Positions 35,521-44,872 of a stretch of 64,000 nucleotides of DNA are shown here, in pieces; within the stretch, counting starts at the first letter, position 1; every line of letters starts with the position of its first letter. The stretch is from the NCBI GenBank assembly GCA_910575565.1, contig CAJTFL010000003.1, positions 342,519 to 406,518 on the forward strand, in the 5' to 3' direction. Source of the stretch: Lachnospiraceae bacterium. GTDB taxonomy: Bacteria; Bacillota; Clostridia; Lachnospirales; Lachnospiraceae. The translations under genes were made by a program, and so were the position numbers. The notes beneath the pieces were generated by a model. It made no database searches, was not told the origin of the DNA, and saw only the letters and a program-made list of their open reading frames with translations.

Positions 35521-35820
35521 CTGTAACCTCCAAAATAAATTTGTAATTGTCCCATCCACACTTATTACCACTCATTTTAGTTCGTTACACGAAAGCACCT
35601 TACGGGTTTCAACCTGCTTAAACGACTGCTTATAATAAGGGGTGGTTGACGGTTTTCATGACGGATGTGGTTAATCCAAAAAGCGCCTCGCCAGACCAAT
35701 TACTCCCTTATCATAAAAAAATAAGTGCAGAAGGTAAAGCACTAATGATATGCTTTATCTCTTACACTTATATGGTACTAAAAGCAATACAAGAAAAAAT
35801 TAAAAATAATACTTAAAACC
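35521..35820 (-). ncRNA. Upstream non-coding end of the IS110 element, candidate bridge RNA
   Basis: Some 300 bp with no gene upstream of the transposase. IS110 elements of the IS621 type encode a bridge RNA here with target- and donor-binding loops. A nested hairpin is visible at 35730-35772: ATAAGTG and CACTTAT arms, with GTAAAGCA and TGCTTTAT inside. I cannot assign guide loops without the insertion-site sequence. Confidence 0.4.
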
Positions 35821-35890
35821 ACTACAGTGTCCATATGCTAAGCAGATTCCCCCGCCGCCGTTTTTCTCCCGACTTCGGGGGATTGTGCTT

Positions 35891-36742
35891 TCAAGCCTTA
35901 ACCTCCATCCCGTTCTTGAAAGTGAAGCGGATGTCCTCCCTGCTGTGCACCGTGGCGTACTCCACAAGGCTGTACCAGTCGTCCTCGTTAAATGCCGTGA
36001 GCGGGCCGTCCAGCTTTTCCAGGGCGGAAACAAACCTCCCGATCTTCTCCCGCTTCGCCTGCCGCTCCGTGATGGCCTGGCTGACTTCCGAAAGCCGCTC
36101 CTTCGCCCGGTTGAACCGCTCTGCCAGCCCGTCGTATTTCTTCTGGTACTCCGTCTGGTCAAGGGCGACGCAGGCGTTCTCCGCCACGCACTGTTCAATC
36201 AGCTCCGCCACCACGTTCATCTCCTCCTGCAGCCGCAGGCGCTCCGCCTCCAGCTCCGCGGTTCCGAAAAGCGTATCTTTTATGGAATCGTAATCCTCCC
36301 GCACGCCTTCCTTCTCTGCAAAGATGGCATTGGCCGCTTTCAGGAAAAGAGCCTGGATGGTATCTTCGTCAAGGTGCGGCGTGCCGCATTTCTCCCCGCC
36401 GTCAAATTTGTGGTTGCACTGCCAGATGACCTTGCGGTACTTACTGTTGGAATGCCACACCTTGGAGCCATACCAGCCCCCGCAGTCCGCGCATTTTATC
36501 CGGCCAGAGAATACGCCCGTGCTGCTCGCCCGGTTCTTCCCGGAATGCCTGGCCGCCATCTGGTGCTGCGCCTCCTCGAACACAGACGGGCTGATGATGG
36601 CCTGGTGGTTGCCCTCCACATAATACTGCGGCATCTCGCCCTCATTCACTTTCTTCTGCTTGGTGAGGAAGTCCACCGTGTACACTTTCTGCAGGAGCGC
36701 GTCGCCTTTGTACTTTTCGTTTGCTTGTGTCAAGTCCTGCAT
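35891..36742 (-). pseudogene. C-terminal fragment of a serine recombinase
   Basis: 283 residues covering the recombinase domain end (GDALLQKVYTVDFLTKQKKV, EGEMPQYYVEGNHQAIISPS), the zinc ribbon (IKCADCGGWYGSK, CNHKFDGGEKCGTP) and the coiled-coil tail with a C-terminal FKNGMEVKA. The whole catalytic resolvase domain and its Ser are gone. There is no ribosome site at ATG 36742, and the poly-T upstream suggests a junction. It is a remnant of a third integrative element. Confidence 0.85.
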
Positions 36743-36777
36743 AAAAAAATTATTTATCTTTTTCGTCTGGCATATGC

Positions 36778-37104
36778 CTATTCCGCTTCTTTGTCAAAGT
36801 AATCTTCATATTTTTCCAAGATCTCCATAAGAGCCTGATGTCCCTGGTCACATATACGGTCTACATTCGTCCCACTCGCAATCTCCGTGTTGCCTATGGA
36901 CACGCCTAAAAGGCGCAGGGCATCAAAAACAGCCCGTTCATAATGGTAATGCAGTTCCCTCTGATATAAAAGCCGTACATGGCTGTTCCCGTTGCAGGCA
37001 TCGCGGCGTTTCGCCGTGTCTGCCAGCAAACTCAATGATATAAGTAAGCTACAGGCCCTATCCTGCCTGTCTGCCTCCATCGTGTCTGCAAACGCAAAAT
37101 CCAT
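36778..37104 (-). CDS. Hypothetical protein of recombinase-linked type (108 aa)
   Basis: A 108-residue protein from ATG 37104 behind AGGAGG. It is helical and mildly acidic, with a RRDACNGNSHVRLLYQREL stretch, HYERAVFDALRLLG, and an acidic EILEKYEDYFDKEAE end. I do not recognise the family. It lies between two recombinase fragments on the same strand with good spacing, so it is probably a small accessory gene of the decayed element. It has no visible catalytic or membrane features. Confidence 0.5.
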   Translation of the reverse strand: MDFAFADTMEADRQDRACSLLISLSLLADTAKRRDACNGNSHVRLLYQRELHYHYERAVFDALRLLGVSIGNTEIASGTNVDRICDQGHQALMEILEKYEDYFDKEAE

Positions 37105-37121
37105 TTGTTTTCCTCCTGATC

Positions 37122-37430
37122 CTATTCTCTAAAGTTCCACATAATTTCCAGTGTATCCTCCTCGCTGACACGGATCTCCTTTACCAGTTCCACCAAAAGT
37201 TCCCTAGTAAGCTCATTGGCGCAGGCGTACCGGCCTAAATCCGCTTTGCCTGAATTATCCAATGCCTGTTGCAGTTCCGCCCGCTTCGCGATCAGTTCCG
37301 TATATATAGCCGTCACTTCCTCATACTGTCTGGCTATTTCCTCCTTACGAGAAAGATACTCCCGCCGTGTGATACGCCCTTCCGCATAATCCTCAAACGT
37401 GGCGACCTGTTTTGCTTTATGGCGGTTAAT
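37122..37430 (-). pseudogene. C-terminal tail of another serine recombinase
   Basis: The last 98 or so residues (EDYAEGRITRREYLSRKEEI, a coiled coil, then ELTRELLVELVKEIRVSEED) are the typical end of a large serine recombinase. Upstream, the frame continues into unrelated sequence with a run of hydrophobic residues to 37559, which is not recombinase. The break is near 37430. Confidence 0.75.
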
Positions 37431-37571
37431 TACATGATTGACCACTACAGGTCGCGGATATGGTACGGCAAAAGCCTGTGGAAGGAAAGACAAAAAGAAA
37501 CAGCATAAGTGCAAGGCAGAAATATTGAGAGGGAAACGGTAAGCATTAAAAATTGGCAAAGGAGATGTGAT

Positions 37572-37779
37572 ATGAGTAAATATAATGCTTTATGGGAATA
37601 TGTGCAGAAAAACGAAAAAGAATCATTCCGGCTGACCTTTGAAGAAATACAAAAGATTGCAGGGATACCGATCGACCATTCTTTCTTAAAAATACAAGAA
37701 GGAGCTTACGGAATATGGCTGGCAGGTTGAGAAAATATCGATGAAAGGCCAGACGGTACTCTTTCATCAGGTTGGCTGA
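37572..37779 (+). pseudogene. Small DUF7662-like protein gene with an A-run frameshift
   Basis: AAAGGAG precedes ATG 37572. The frame MSKYNALWEYVQKNEKESF, then LTFEEIQKIAGIPIDHSFLK, fits the DUF7662-type domain but ends early. If the A5 run near 37684 had one A fewer, it would continue YKKELTEYGWQVEKISMKGQ and then TVLFHQVG to the TGA at 37777-37779, giving a full-length domain. It is therefore a +1 frameshift. Role unknown. Confidence 0.65.
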
Positions 37780-37829
37780 CCACGTTCGTTTCCTGAGAAA
37801 ATGAACAGAGGTGCAAAAATGATTATTTT

Positions 37830-38238
37830 AACCTATCAAGGTACGCAAATGTAATTGAAAATCACTTAGATGATAAAGACTGCACAATGGAAAGCGTACT
37901 TGCCGGCAATTGAAAAACTATTGCATTGGTGAATTAAGCGTAATTCGCAAAGAGGCTGCCGTTATCCGGCCAACGCATATTATTTTTTATACGTCTTGGA
38001 AATATGATGACCATATCCCTAAAATTTTTGACACATTTACCACAGTAAAAAGCAGCAAAATTTTAATTGGGAAGAAAGAAATGCCATGGCTGGAAGCACA
38101 CGGCTCACTAAACGAACAAAAATAAACATCCTTAGAATCGGACATCCGGAAAGGATAAAAAAGACAGATTATGTATCTGCCGTATGCGGATGGGTACAGC
38201 AGGCAAATTCTGGCCTTGCCGCCGAAAAGCACGCTTAA
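37830..38238 (+). pseudogene. Decayed gene, several frameshifts, function unknown
   Basis: Pieces of one protein appear in three frames: HLDDKDCTMESVLAG (about 37860), LKNYCIGELSVIRKEAAVIR with IIFYTSWKYDDHIPKIFDTF (37910-38060), and NILRIGHPERIKKTDYVSAV (about 38128-38190), ending AEKHA at 38238. Stops and shifts separate them. The family is not recognised. It is a remnant neighbouring the DUF7662 piece. Confidence 0.55.
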
Positions 38239-38274
38239 ACCTTCCTGAACATTGCCCCGCTGCCCTATCCCCTG

Positions 38275-40203
38275 TCAATCAATATTATATTTCTTCATCC
38301 TTCGCCACAAAGTGGTGGTGCTAATGTCCAGCGCCTTAGCCGTCATCCCTTTATTCCCATTATATTTCTTCAGCGTGTCCCTAAGCAGCCGCTCCTGGGA
38401 ATCCGCCCCCATCTCTATTTCTTTGCGGTTCTGGGGCTTTACCTTTTCCTTTTCCCCGTTCCCATAAAGCTCCTCCAAAAGCCCGGCCACATAACTGTCC
38501 GTGATCGTTCTTTTCCCGGCTGTCAGCACCATCCGCTCACAGAAGCGCTCCAGCTGTACCCGGTTGCCTTCCCAGGAATATTGAAGCATTACCTTTTTCG
38601 CCCCTGCCGTAAAAATGTGAAACTTGGAATATTTTTCAATATACCGGGGTATATAACTGTCAATCAGCGTTTCCAAATCCGCCTTCCTTTCCCGCAGGGG
38701 AGGAATTACTAATGCCATGGAATGGAAAATATAGTATAGATCCTCCCTGAACATGGACTGCTTCATCAAGGGGTACAATTCCTTTGTGGTCGCCCCGATA
38801 ATCCGCGTATTGACGTTTTGGATCCGCTCTAAATCATTGTAAATCAACGTATTTTTCTGGATTACATTGCTTAGGAAATACTGCGTCCTTGCCCCCATCT
38901 TATCCAGTGCATGGATGACCAATGTCCCATTTGTCGCCGCCAGCAGCGCCCCTTGGGTTCTGTCCTTAGATTCCGGATTTAAAAACCGTTTGCCAAACAA
39001 CAGCTCAATCTGGGCTTCGTCGGAAAGGCCTGCGATATTTACGGAGATAAAGGGGCCGGAGCGGCGAAGGCTGTAATTATGGATGGCCTGGGCCATCTCC
39101 TCCCGCTCGTCCCCCGGCTCTCCCTTAATCAGGATTGGGCTAATGGAAAGGGCGTAGCATTTGGCTTTTTCAATAATCTCCGGCATCCCGCCGGTAAACT
39201 CAGCCAGATCTTCAAGGGTAAATTTCGCTACATATCCCCGCAAAAACTGATCCTGCATCTGCTTCATCTCGTAAAATCCTTTGGATTTATTCAGCTTATT
39301 GCAGGAAATAATGGCTCCATCCACCTTTTCTTCAATCACTACTGGGATCATCAGCACAACTACGCTTTCTTTCCCTACATCAGCAAAGGCAGCATAGCTT
39401 TCTTTTGGATTGCTAAGAACCCGGCTCACTTCCGTGGCGTCCAGATTTTTCAGAACAGCCGTGACCTTTTTCCCCTTTACCTCCGCAATGGACTGGCGCA
39501 GAAGCAGCTCCATGGCGTGGTTAATGACCGTAATTTCCCCCTTTTTATTCACCTGGATTAACCCGTTAATGGCACTGTCCAGAATGGAAATAAAGTGGGC
39601 ATAACTCTTATGCTCCACCTCGCTGATCTGGTAAAGCGCCTCTGCTTGATCGATGGAATTGCGCACAGATTCATGGGTGGAATCGAAATATCCTTTCACG
39701 ATATCCCGATCCTTTAAGTATTCCAGCACATTTGTCCCGCTGATAATTCCATCCACCTGATCGGCCATCGCCTGCTCTACCATCATCTGAAAATTAAATC
39801 CGGAATCCAAGGGATAAAAGCGGATATCCGCATCAAACAGATCGCCTAAATGGGTAATATCGCAGAACATTTTCGTATTTCCCATCAGGGCTATCCGGGG
39901 ATAAGGCTTATCAAGCCTGGTTTTCATGTCCCGGATCAAAAGCCCCAGCTCCTGGGCAGTCATGGTAATCTCCACCACCGCCATATTCGTATATTGGCGG
40001 ATCATGCTCGCCTGCCATCCTCTGGCAATAACAATATTGATCCCATCGGACACCGCTTTCCTCGCTTCAATTACCGCATTTTCCGCATCTTCCGTCATCT
40101 TCAGTATCTTAATATGCCCCGGTTCCCGGTCAATAATTTCCTTCGCCCGTTCATACACCTGTAGATCCGGGGCAAAAAATGCGATCCCTGCCATACGCTT
40201 CAC
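38275..40203 (-). CDS. PrpR-like regulator with degenerate AAA+ core
   Basis: A 642-residue regulator of the sigma-54 activator architecture. The order is: PrpR_N sensor domain (about 5-190, with IVIARGWQASMIRQYT), PAS (about 205-310), AAA+ (about 345-560), and a Fis-type HTH (about 600-642, KGMTAKALDISTTTLWRRMK). The ATPase lacks what sigma-54 activation needs: the Walker A reads IKGEPGDEREEMA instead of GESGTGKE, the GAFTGA loop is absent, and the Walker B reads GTLVIHALD instead of GTLFLDE. FREDLYYIF and PPLRERK survive. It may thus bind DNA and ligand without remodelling RNA polymerase. It lies downstream of the dehydratase/transporter genes on the same strand, their likely regulator. Confidence 0.85.
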   Translation of the reverse strand: MKRMAGIAFFAPDLQVYERAKEIIDREPGHIKILKMTEDAENAVIEARKAVSDGINIVIARGWQASMIRQYTNMAVVEITMTAQELGLLIRDMKTRLDKPYPRIALMGNTKMFCDITHLGDLFDADIRFYPLDSGFNFQMMVEQAMADQVDGIISGTNVLEYLKDRDIVKGYFDSTHESVRNSIDQAEALYQISEVEHKSYAHFISILDSAINGLIQVNKKGEITVINHAMELLLRQSIAEVKGKKVTAVLKNLDATEVSRVLSNPKESYAAFADVGKESVVVLMIPVVIEEKVDGAIISCNKLNKSKGFYEMKQMQDQFLRGYVAKFTLEDLAEFTGGMPEIIEKAKCYALSISPILIKGEPGDEREEMAQAIHNYSLRRSGPFISVNIAGLSDEAQIELLFGKRFLNPESKDRTQGALLAATNGTLVIHALDKMGARTQYFLSNVIQKNTLIYNDLERIQNVNTRIIGATTKELYPLMKQSMFREDLYYIFHSMALVIPPLRERKADLETLIDSYIPRYIEKYSKFHIFTAGAKKVMLQYSWEGNRVQLERFCERMVLTAGKRTITDSYVAGLLEELYGNGEKEKVKPQNRKEIEMGADSQERLLRDTLKKYNGNKGMTAKALDISTTTLWRRMKKYNID

Positions 40204-40491
40204 CCTTTCTGTTGTGCCGCAGCCTTTTTAACCCGTTTTTAATATGCACAAAAATGGGTCAAAGGAAATTCGGAATGCCCGGTAAAGCGGGGCAGACCCT
40301 CCGCTGTGCTGCTTCCTCATCTCCCTATGCTTCCCTTGATCCGCTTGTGTAAAAGATATAGCACATCCTCTGCCAAAATGTCAATAATCCTTACGGATCT
40401 CCATTTACAAAACCTTCCAAAAGCAGCAAACAGCCTGCCATGCACCACCCGCATACAGGCCGCAAGCCGCGTGAGGATCCTTAACCTGCCC
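40204..40491 (-). other. Gap between glycoside hydrolase and regulator genes
   Basis: 288 bp without a gene. Presumably holds the regulator's ribosome site and a promoter, but I see no clear -35/-10 pair, nor a copy of the repeat found in the operon promoter at 50970-50981. Confidence 0.3.
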
Positions 40492-43400
40492 TCACCTGGA
40501 TTCCTTCCCCACGACCTCCTCATAGGCCTCAATATTCGTTTCCTCCCCGCAGTAGCTTTTATAGCAATGGGCTTCCTGATCAAAGTACTGCCCTTCCATC
40601 AGTCCGCTCATGGTATTGGCCACTTTTAAGGTGATCTGGTTTTCTCCTTGGCGGATTGCCTCATCCGGCACTTCCCAGCCGTATTCGGCCCAGGATCTGG
40701 CTCCCAAATGTACCCCATTCACCCAAAGCTCTGCATAGTCCTGGAAGGAAGCGTCCCGGATCACCAGCTTTAAGGACTTTCCCAGCCCTGGCTTTTCCAA
40801 AGTTTTCCAGAGCCTGTAGGATACCGTCCCGGCATAAAAGGGAATGCCGCATTCCTCCCGGTCCCTAACCCTTCCCGCCTTGGGCATATCCGTCAGAACA
40901 CAAGCCTGCTCCCTTACCCTTACGCCAAAATCCCCGGCCAGATACAGCGGATTAACAAGGCCGCCAAAATTTTCCTTAGACCAAACCCGCACCTGAATCC
41001 GGTTCCTCCCTTGAATCAAAAGGCCGGATACCTCTGCCGCCTGGTTATCCAAAAACCACAAGTCTTTTCCGGCAAAATCTCCCGGCCTTACCAGATGGCC
41101 GTTTAGGCAAATTTCCCACTTTCCCCGGATGCTTCCCGGCTCCATCGCCAGGTAAACCGGCGTATGCCCCGCCTTCCCCTCCAGGAAAAATTCCGTGGTA
41201 TATCGGTAAACGTCTTTTGCCAAAAGCAGTGTTTTCGGGCAGCCAAACTGCTTCTTTAACGTTACGGGAATCAGCATCCGCCCCTTTTCCAGCTGATCGA
41301 TTATGGGCATAGGCTCCACCGGCCCGGCTGATTCCTGTCCCGTATTTTCGCTTTCCAGCTTCCACCGGCCAAGGCGCAGCAGGTTAAGGCTCTCCCGTTC
41401 TATCTGCCAGCTTTCCTCCAAAGGCAGCTCTTCCTCTTTGCCTTCCTTTTCCTGGCAAAGCTCTAGGAAGCCATCCGCCCCAAGGGAATAAAAACCGGAT
41501 GCGAAAGGCCCTATCTCCCACCTTCCCCGGATAATGTTTCCGGTAAGCACGCCTTTTTTCGGCGATGTGTTTACGATAAAGTAAAGGCGCTTTCCCTCTG
41601 CCGTCTCAAACTCGGCGGACAGGATATCTTCCCGGGAAAGGCCCAGGGAAGCTTCCAGGCGGTAGCCCCCTGCCCGCTCCTTTATCTTCCTGCACAGCTC
41701 CCTTTCCGTTTCTCCGTAAAACGCCCCCTCATGCTCCCCCAAAAACCACTCTTCCATCCATGGCCCCACATCAAGCTCCATAATCCGCTCTTTTGCCAGC
41801 GAGCCTGCCGCCCCAACCAGCCCGCCTGCCTGGGCAAACCGGCGGACAGCGTTAAAGCAGCCGTCCTCCAAATTTTTCATGGGCGGAAGGACAATCCAGT
41901 CAAAGCCTGCGCCGCCAATCACCATTTTCGTTTTTAAGCCGTCCTTCTCCACCTTTCCCTCAGCCAGCAGTGCCGGGTCAATGATGTAATAATCCAGCTG
42001 ATGCCAGAAAAGCTCCTTCTGCAGCGTGGAAAAAGCCGATTTAAGGGCGGCCTGCCCTTCCTGATCCGAAGTCCAAAAAGAAGTAACCGGATCCACCAGC
42101 AGGATCCTTACCCTTCTTACGCAGCTTTTGCTGACTGCCCGAAGCCTTTGGGCATACCGGCTAAGCTGCCCCATCCCCTCCCACCAAGGCATCTGGTAAA
42201 AGGAGGAAGGCGGCGCGTCATGCTTCTTTAAGCCGTTTGCCGTGTAAAAAAAGCCGTGGATCACAAACCAGTCAATCCCATGGGCAAACAGCCAGTCCAT
42301 GACCCATTTCATATCCTGCAGCGTCATGCCCCAGCCAATGCTGTGGAACGCCTCGCAGACCGCCGCCTCCTTTTGATAAAAAAAAGCGCCGGAGGAAGCC
42401 ATCTTCCCATTGGAGCGGGATTTGCCCGGTACAAGAAGGGGCTTAGCCCCAGCCTTCTGGTGGCCTGCATCAATCCCCGGGCAGTGGAAGAATTCCATCT
42501 CACGGCTACGCAGCACAGGCTTTTCCCCGATCAGCCTTACCCCATGCTCCTCGCACCATAAAAACACCTGCCGGTCATAGCTTTCCATAAACAAATCCGC
42601 CGCCGTATTCCAGTAGGCGTAACGGATCCGCCCGTCCTCCGTCCCCATGGATTCCCCAAACAGCACCGGCAGATAGTCTAACAGCCGGATCCCAGTGCGT
42701 TTTAGCACCTCTTTCGGCAGCAGGGGCGACCAGGGCCTTTCCGGCGGGAAAGCCGTTACCTCGTCGGTGTAAATCCCCTTTACGGTCTTCCCCCAGTCCT
42801 CCCCCAATTCCTTTTGGTAGCGCTCATGGGTCACTTTAAGGAAATGTCGGATCGCCTCCGGGTTCATGGTGTCCACGTAAGTATTAAAATACTTAAATCC
42901 GGTCATCACCACTTCCATAAATACGTAAATCTTCCAGCTTCCCTCCGGCGCATCCCACCACAGCCTCCGAATCTGCCCTCCGGTAAAAAAGCGCTTATGG
43001 TTATAATCCGTCAAGCCGCTGAACTGGAAAATCTCCTCCCGGTAGGCCGTCCCGATAAAGGAGGAAAGATCTATGCCCTCCTCCCACACCGCCTCCCCAC
43101 GCCGCACTGGGTAAGCTTTTGCCGAAACCACTTTTCCCCAGGGCAGATCCAGCCTTACAAGCCCTTTTCCCTCTGCTTCCAGCACCGTCTTATCCAGCAT
43201 TTTGCACAGATATTCCGGGTGATCTAACATTACCTGGCCCGCCGCCACGCCGCTGGGATAAGGGTATTCATCATAAAGCCAAACCTCCATATCCAGCCGT
43301 TTTGCCTCCGCCACCGCAAGCCTTACCCGGTCAAAATAGCTTTCCGAAAGGTAGGGAAGCTCCATTCCCTGCCGGGGATGAAGGATAAAGCCCTGGATCC

Positions 43401-43530
43401 CTTTTTCCTTCATCTCCCCTATCTGGCGACAGATCTCCGCCTTATCCATCTCCCCGTTCCAAAACCAAAAAGGCTGGATCCCGCACCGCAATCCTCCCTC
43501 TCCTGCCCTCTGCCCCTTAACTTTACTCAT
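40492..43530 (-). CDS. GH106-like glycoside hydrolase (1012 aa)
   Basis: A large cytoplasmic glycosidase related to the GH106 alpha-L-rhamnosidase group. It opens GIQPFWFWNGEMDKAEICRQ, then GIQGFILHPRQGMELPYLSE, the beginning of a TIM barrel. Acidic candidates are WLYDEYPYPSG and GIYTDEVTAFPP, with GWGMTLQDMKWVMDW further on. The C-terminal half has two galactose-binding-like beta-sandwiches, the last with ELWVNGVHLGARSWAEYGWE. No signal peptide, so substrates must be imported, fitting the ABC genes. ATG 43530 is chosen as the first with GGGGC nearby; sequence upstream is palindrome DNA, so the true start is uncertain. Substrate unproven; rhamnosides or related deoxy-sugars are inferred from the family. 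Confidence 0.75.
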   Translation of the reverse strand: MSKVKGQRAGEGGLRCGIQPFWFWNGEMDKAEICRQIGEMKEKGIQGFILHPRQGMELPYLSESYFDRVRLAVAEAKRLDMEVWLYDEYPYPSGVAAGQVMLDHPEYLCKMLDKTVLEAEGKGLVRLDLPWGKVVSAKAYPVRRGEAVWEEGIDLSSFIGTAYREEIFQFSGLTDYNHKRFFTGGQIRRLWWDAPEGSWKIYVFMEVVMTGFKYFNTYVDTMNPEAIRHFLKVTHERYQKELGEDWGKTVKGIYTDEVTAFPPERPWSPLLPKEVLKRTGIRLLDYLPVLFGESMGTEDGRIRYAYWNTAADLFMESYDRQVFLWCEEHGVRLIGEKPVLRSREMEFFHCPGIDAGHQKAGAKPLLVPGKSRSNGKMASSGAFFYQKEAAVCEAFHSIGWGMTLQDMKWVMDWLFAHGIDWFVIHGFFYTANGLKKHDAPPSSFYQMPWWEGMGQLSRYAQRLRAVSKSCVRRVRILLVDPVTSFWTSDQEGQAALKSAFSTLQKELFWHQLDYYIIDPALLAEGKVEKDGLKTKMVIGGAGFDWIVLPPMKNLEDGCFNAVRRFAQAGGLVGAAGSLAKERIMELDVGPWMEEWFLGEHEGAFYGETERELCRKIKERAGGYRLEASLGLSREDILSAEFETAEGKRLYFIVNTSPKKGVLTGNIIRGRWEIGPFASGFYSLGADGFLELCQEKEGKEEELPLEESWQIERESLNLLRLGRWKLESENTGQESAGPVEPMPIIDQLEKGRMLIPVTLKKQFGCPKTLLLAKDVYRYTTEFFLEGKAGHTPVYLAMEPGSIRGKWEICLNGHLVRPGDFAGKDLWFLDNQAAEVSGLLIQGRNRIQVRVWSKENFGGLVNPLYLAGDFGVRVREQACVLTDMPKAGRVRDREECGIPFYAGTVSYRLWKTLEKPGLGKSLKLVIRDASFQDYAELWVNGVHLGARSWAEYGWEVPDEAIRQGENQITLKVANTMSGLMEGQYFDQEAHCYKSYCGEETNIEAYEEVVGKESR

Positions 43531-43580
43531 TTTTTCTGCCCCTGCCTTTTCTGCACTGCCTTCAAGATTAATGCAACGCT

Positions 43581-43746
43581 CTAGTACTGCGTTGCGTAAA
43601 TTCCAGTGAATATGCACCCGCTGTCTGCGTCATCTGTAAATCCCACGAAACTCGACGTAGCACCACTACGCCTTCGTTTCGCGGGATTCACATCTAACGC
43701 AGACATCAGACGCCTATTCACCGTTATTTACGCAACGCAGTACTAG
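43581..43746. repeat. 166-bp palindromic element with perfect 21-bp ends
   Basis: CTAGTACTGCGTTGCGTAAA+T (43581-43601) and its exact complement (43726-43746) bound an imperfect palindrome. Inner arms include CGTCTGATGTCTGCGTT/CTGTCTGCGTCATCTG and CCCACGAAAC/GTTTCGCGGG. The right end overlaps the dehydratase reading frame, which ends in the element. It resembles a hairpin-forming MITE rather than a terminator. Confidence 0.8.
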
Positions 43747-44872
43747 GGTAATAATAATCCTTCCTGAGAATCAGGCATTTTTTGCGCATATAGTCCAAAT
43801 CCACCACGAACGGCATTCCTGGGATATCCGGAAGGATGAAACGGCCATCCTTAATCTCCCATTTCACGGACAAAAATTCCCTCTGCATATCTTCCACAGG
43901 CGCTAAGTACTCCTGCCTTGCCGTTTCATCAGCCGTGGCAATCAGGGCCGACGCCATATAGGGCAGGCCGCCGGAGGTCAAGGTGATTTGATTTTCCTTT
44001 GCCATATCCCGGATCTCCATCCACTCCCGGATCCCCGCCATATTTGATGGGCAGGGCTGGAAATGCTTTACGCCGCACCGCAGATATTCCCGGAACATAT
44101 AGTGGTTCCGCATGGATTCCCCCATGGCAATGGGCACGGGAGAACGTTTGGAAAGCCAGTCAAGCCCTTCAAAATCACAGCAGTGAACCGGCTCCTCAAA
44201 CCATTCAATCTGGTATTTGGCAGCCCTCTCGATAAACTCCAGGGCAGCCTCCGCCTGGAAATACTGGTTTGCGTCAATCGCCAGGCCGATATCCGGACCA
44301 ATCACTTCCCTGGCCAGGGCAATCCGCCGGATATCCCGATCCAGGTCGGCGCCAAAATTCGTGGCGATCTTCATCTTCACCGTCTTGTACCCATCTTTTA
44401 GGAACCCTTCCAGCTCCTTTGTCATCTGCTCGTCCGTCAGGCTGGTTCCCGCGCCGCTTCCGTAAGCGTAAAGCCAATCCTTTTCGGCCCCCAGATAGCG
44501 GTGCAGGGGCTGCCCGGCCATTTTCGCCAAAATATCGTAGATCAGGAACTCAAACCGGCCATATTCATAGGCGCTTTCCCCGTTAAAGCCATTATTCCGG
44601 TTCTGCCAGTAAACGATATCCAGCCATTCCCCGGCTGTTTTTTCCTCACCTGTCAGGATATGGGGAAGCACCACCTTAGCCATCCGCTCCGTGCAGATCA
44701 TCTTCCCGGTAATCCCTCCCGCCTCGTAAAGCTCCACCAAATGGGTCATATTGCAGTAGGAAAACGGCCCTCCCGTAGAGTCCCAGAAATCCACCGGAAG
44801 CCTCATGGGAGCAAAAGTATAAACCGCCGCGCCGTCAAATTTTAATCTCGTATCCCTGCCTTTTGCAAACAT
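43724..44872 (-). CDS. Enolase-superfamily sugar-acid dehydratase (MR/MLE type), paralogue 3
   Basis: A 382-residue metal-dependent (beta/alpha)8 enzyme that abstracts an alpha-proton of a carboxylate, typically dehydrating aldonic or uronic acids. Catalytic motifs in order: KTVKMKIAT (Lys-x-Lys), GLAIDANQYF (Asp), IEWFEEPVH (Glu), IAMGESM (Glu), then VKHFQPCPSN, where a His precedes the usual Gln. It starts at ATG 44872, overlapping the paralogue-2 stop as TAATG. Its final residues (PSTALRK) and stop are encoded by the 166-bp palindrome, so the native C-terminus was replaced. The other two paralogues end RDV and YYE. Confidence 0.87.
   Translation of the reverse strand: MFAKGRDTRLKFDGAAVYTFAPMRLPVDFWDSTGGPFSYCNMTHLVELYEAGGITGKMICTERMAKVVLPHILTGEEKTAGEWLDIVYWQNRNNGFNGESAYEYGRFEFLIYDILAKMAGQPLHRYLGAEKDWLYAYGSGAGTSLTDEQMTKELEGFLKDGYKTVKMKIATNFGADLDRDIRRIALAREVIGPDIGLAIDANQYFQAEAALEFIERAAKYQIEWFEEPVHCCDFEGLDWLSKRSPVPIAMGESMRNHYMFREYLRCGVKHFQPCPSNMAGIREWMEIRDMAKENQITLTSGGLPYMASALIATADETARQEYLAPVEDMQREFLSVKWEIKDGRFILPDIPGMPFVVDLDYMRKKCLILRKDYYYPSTALRK

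Larger units (their letters stand above)
34225..35820 (-). mobile_element. IS110-family insertion sequence (ends approximate)
   Basis: The element consists of the IS110 transposase gene with non-coding flanks: about 90 bp downstream (with hairpin AGACCGG-loop-CCGGTCT, 34271-34292) and about 300 bp upstream. IS110 elements lack long terminal inverted repeats, so exact ends cannot be set by eye. Confidence 0.7.

Noticed and set aside
37910..38125. 71-codon plus-strand frame as an intact gene
   Set aside because: Coherent sequence continues in other frames on both sides, so it is a piece of a decayed gene.
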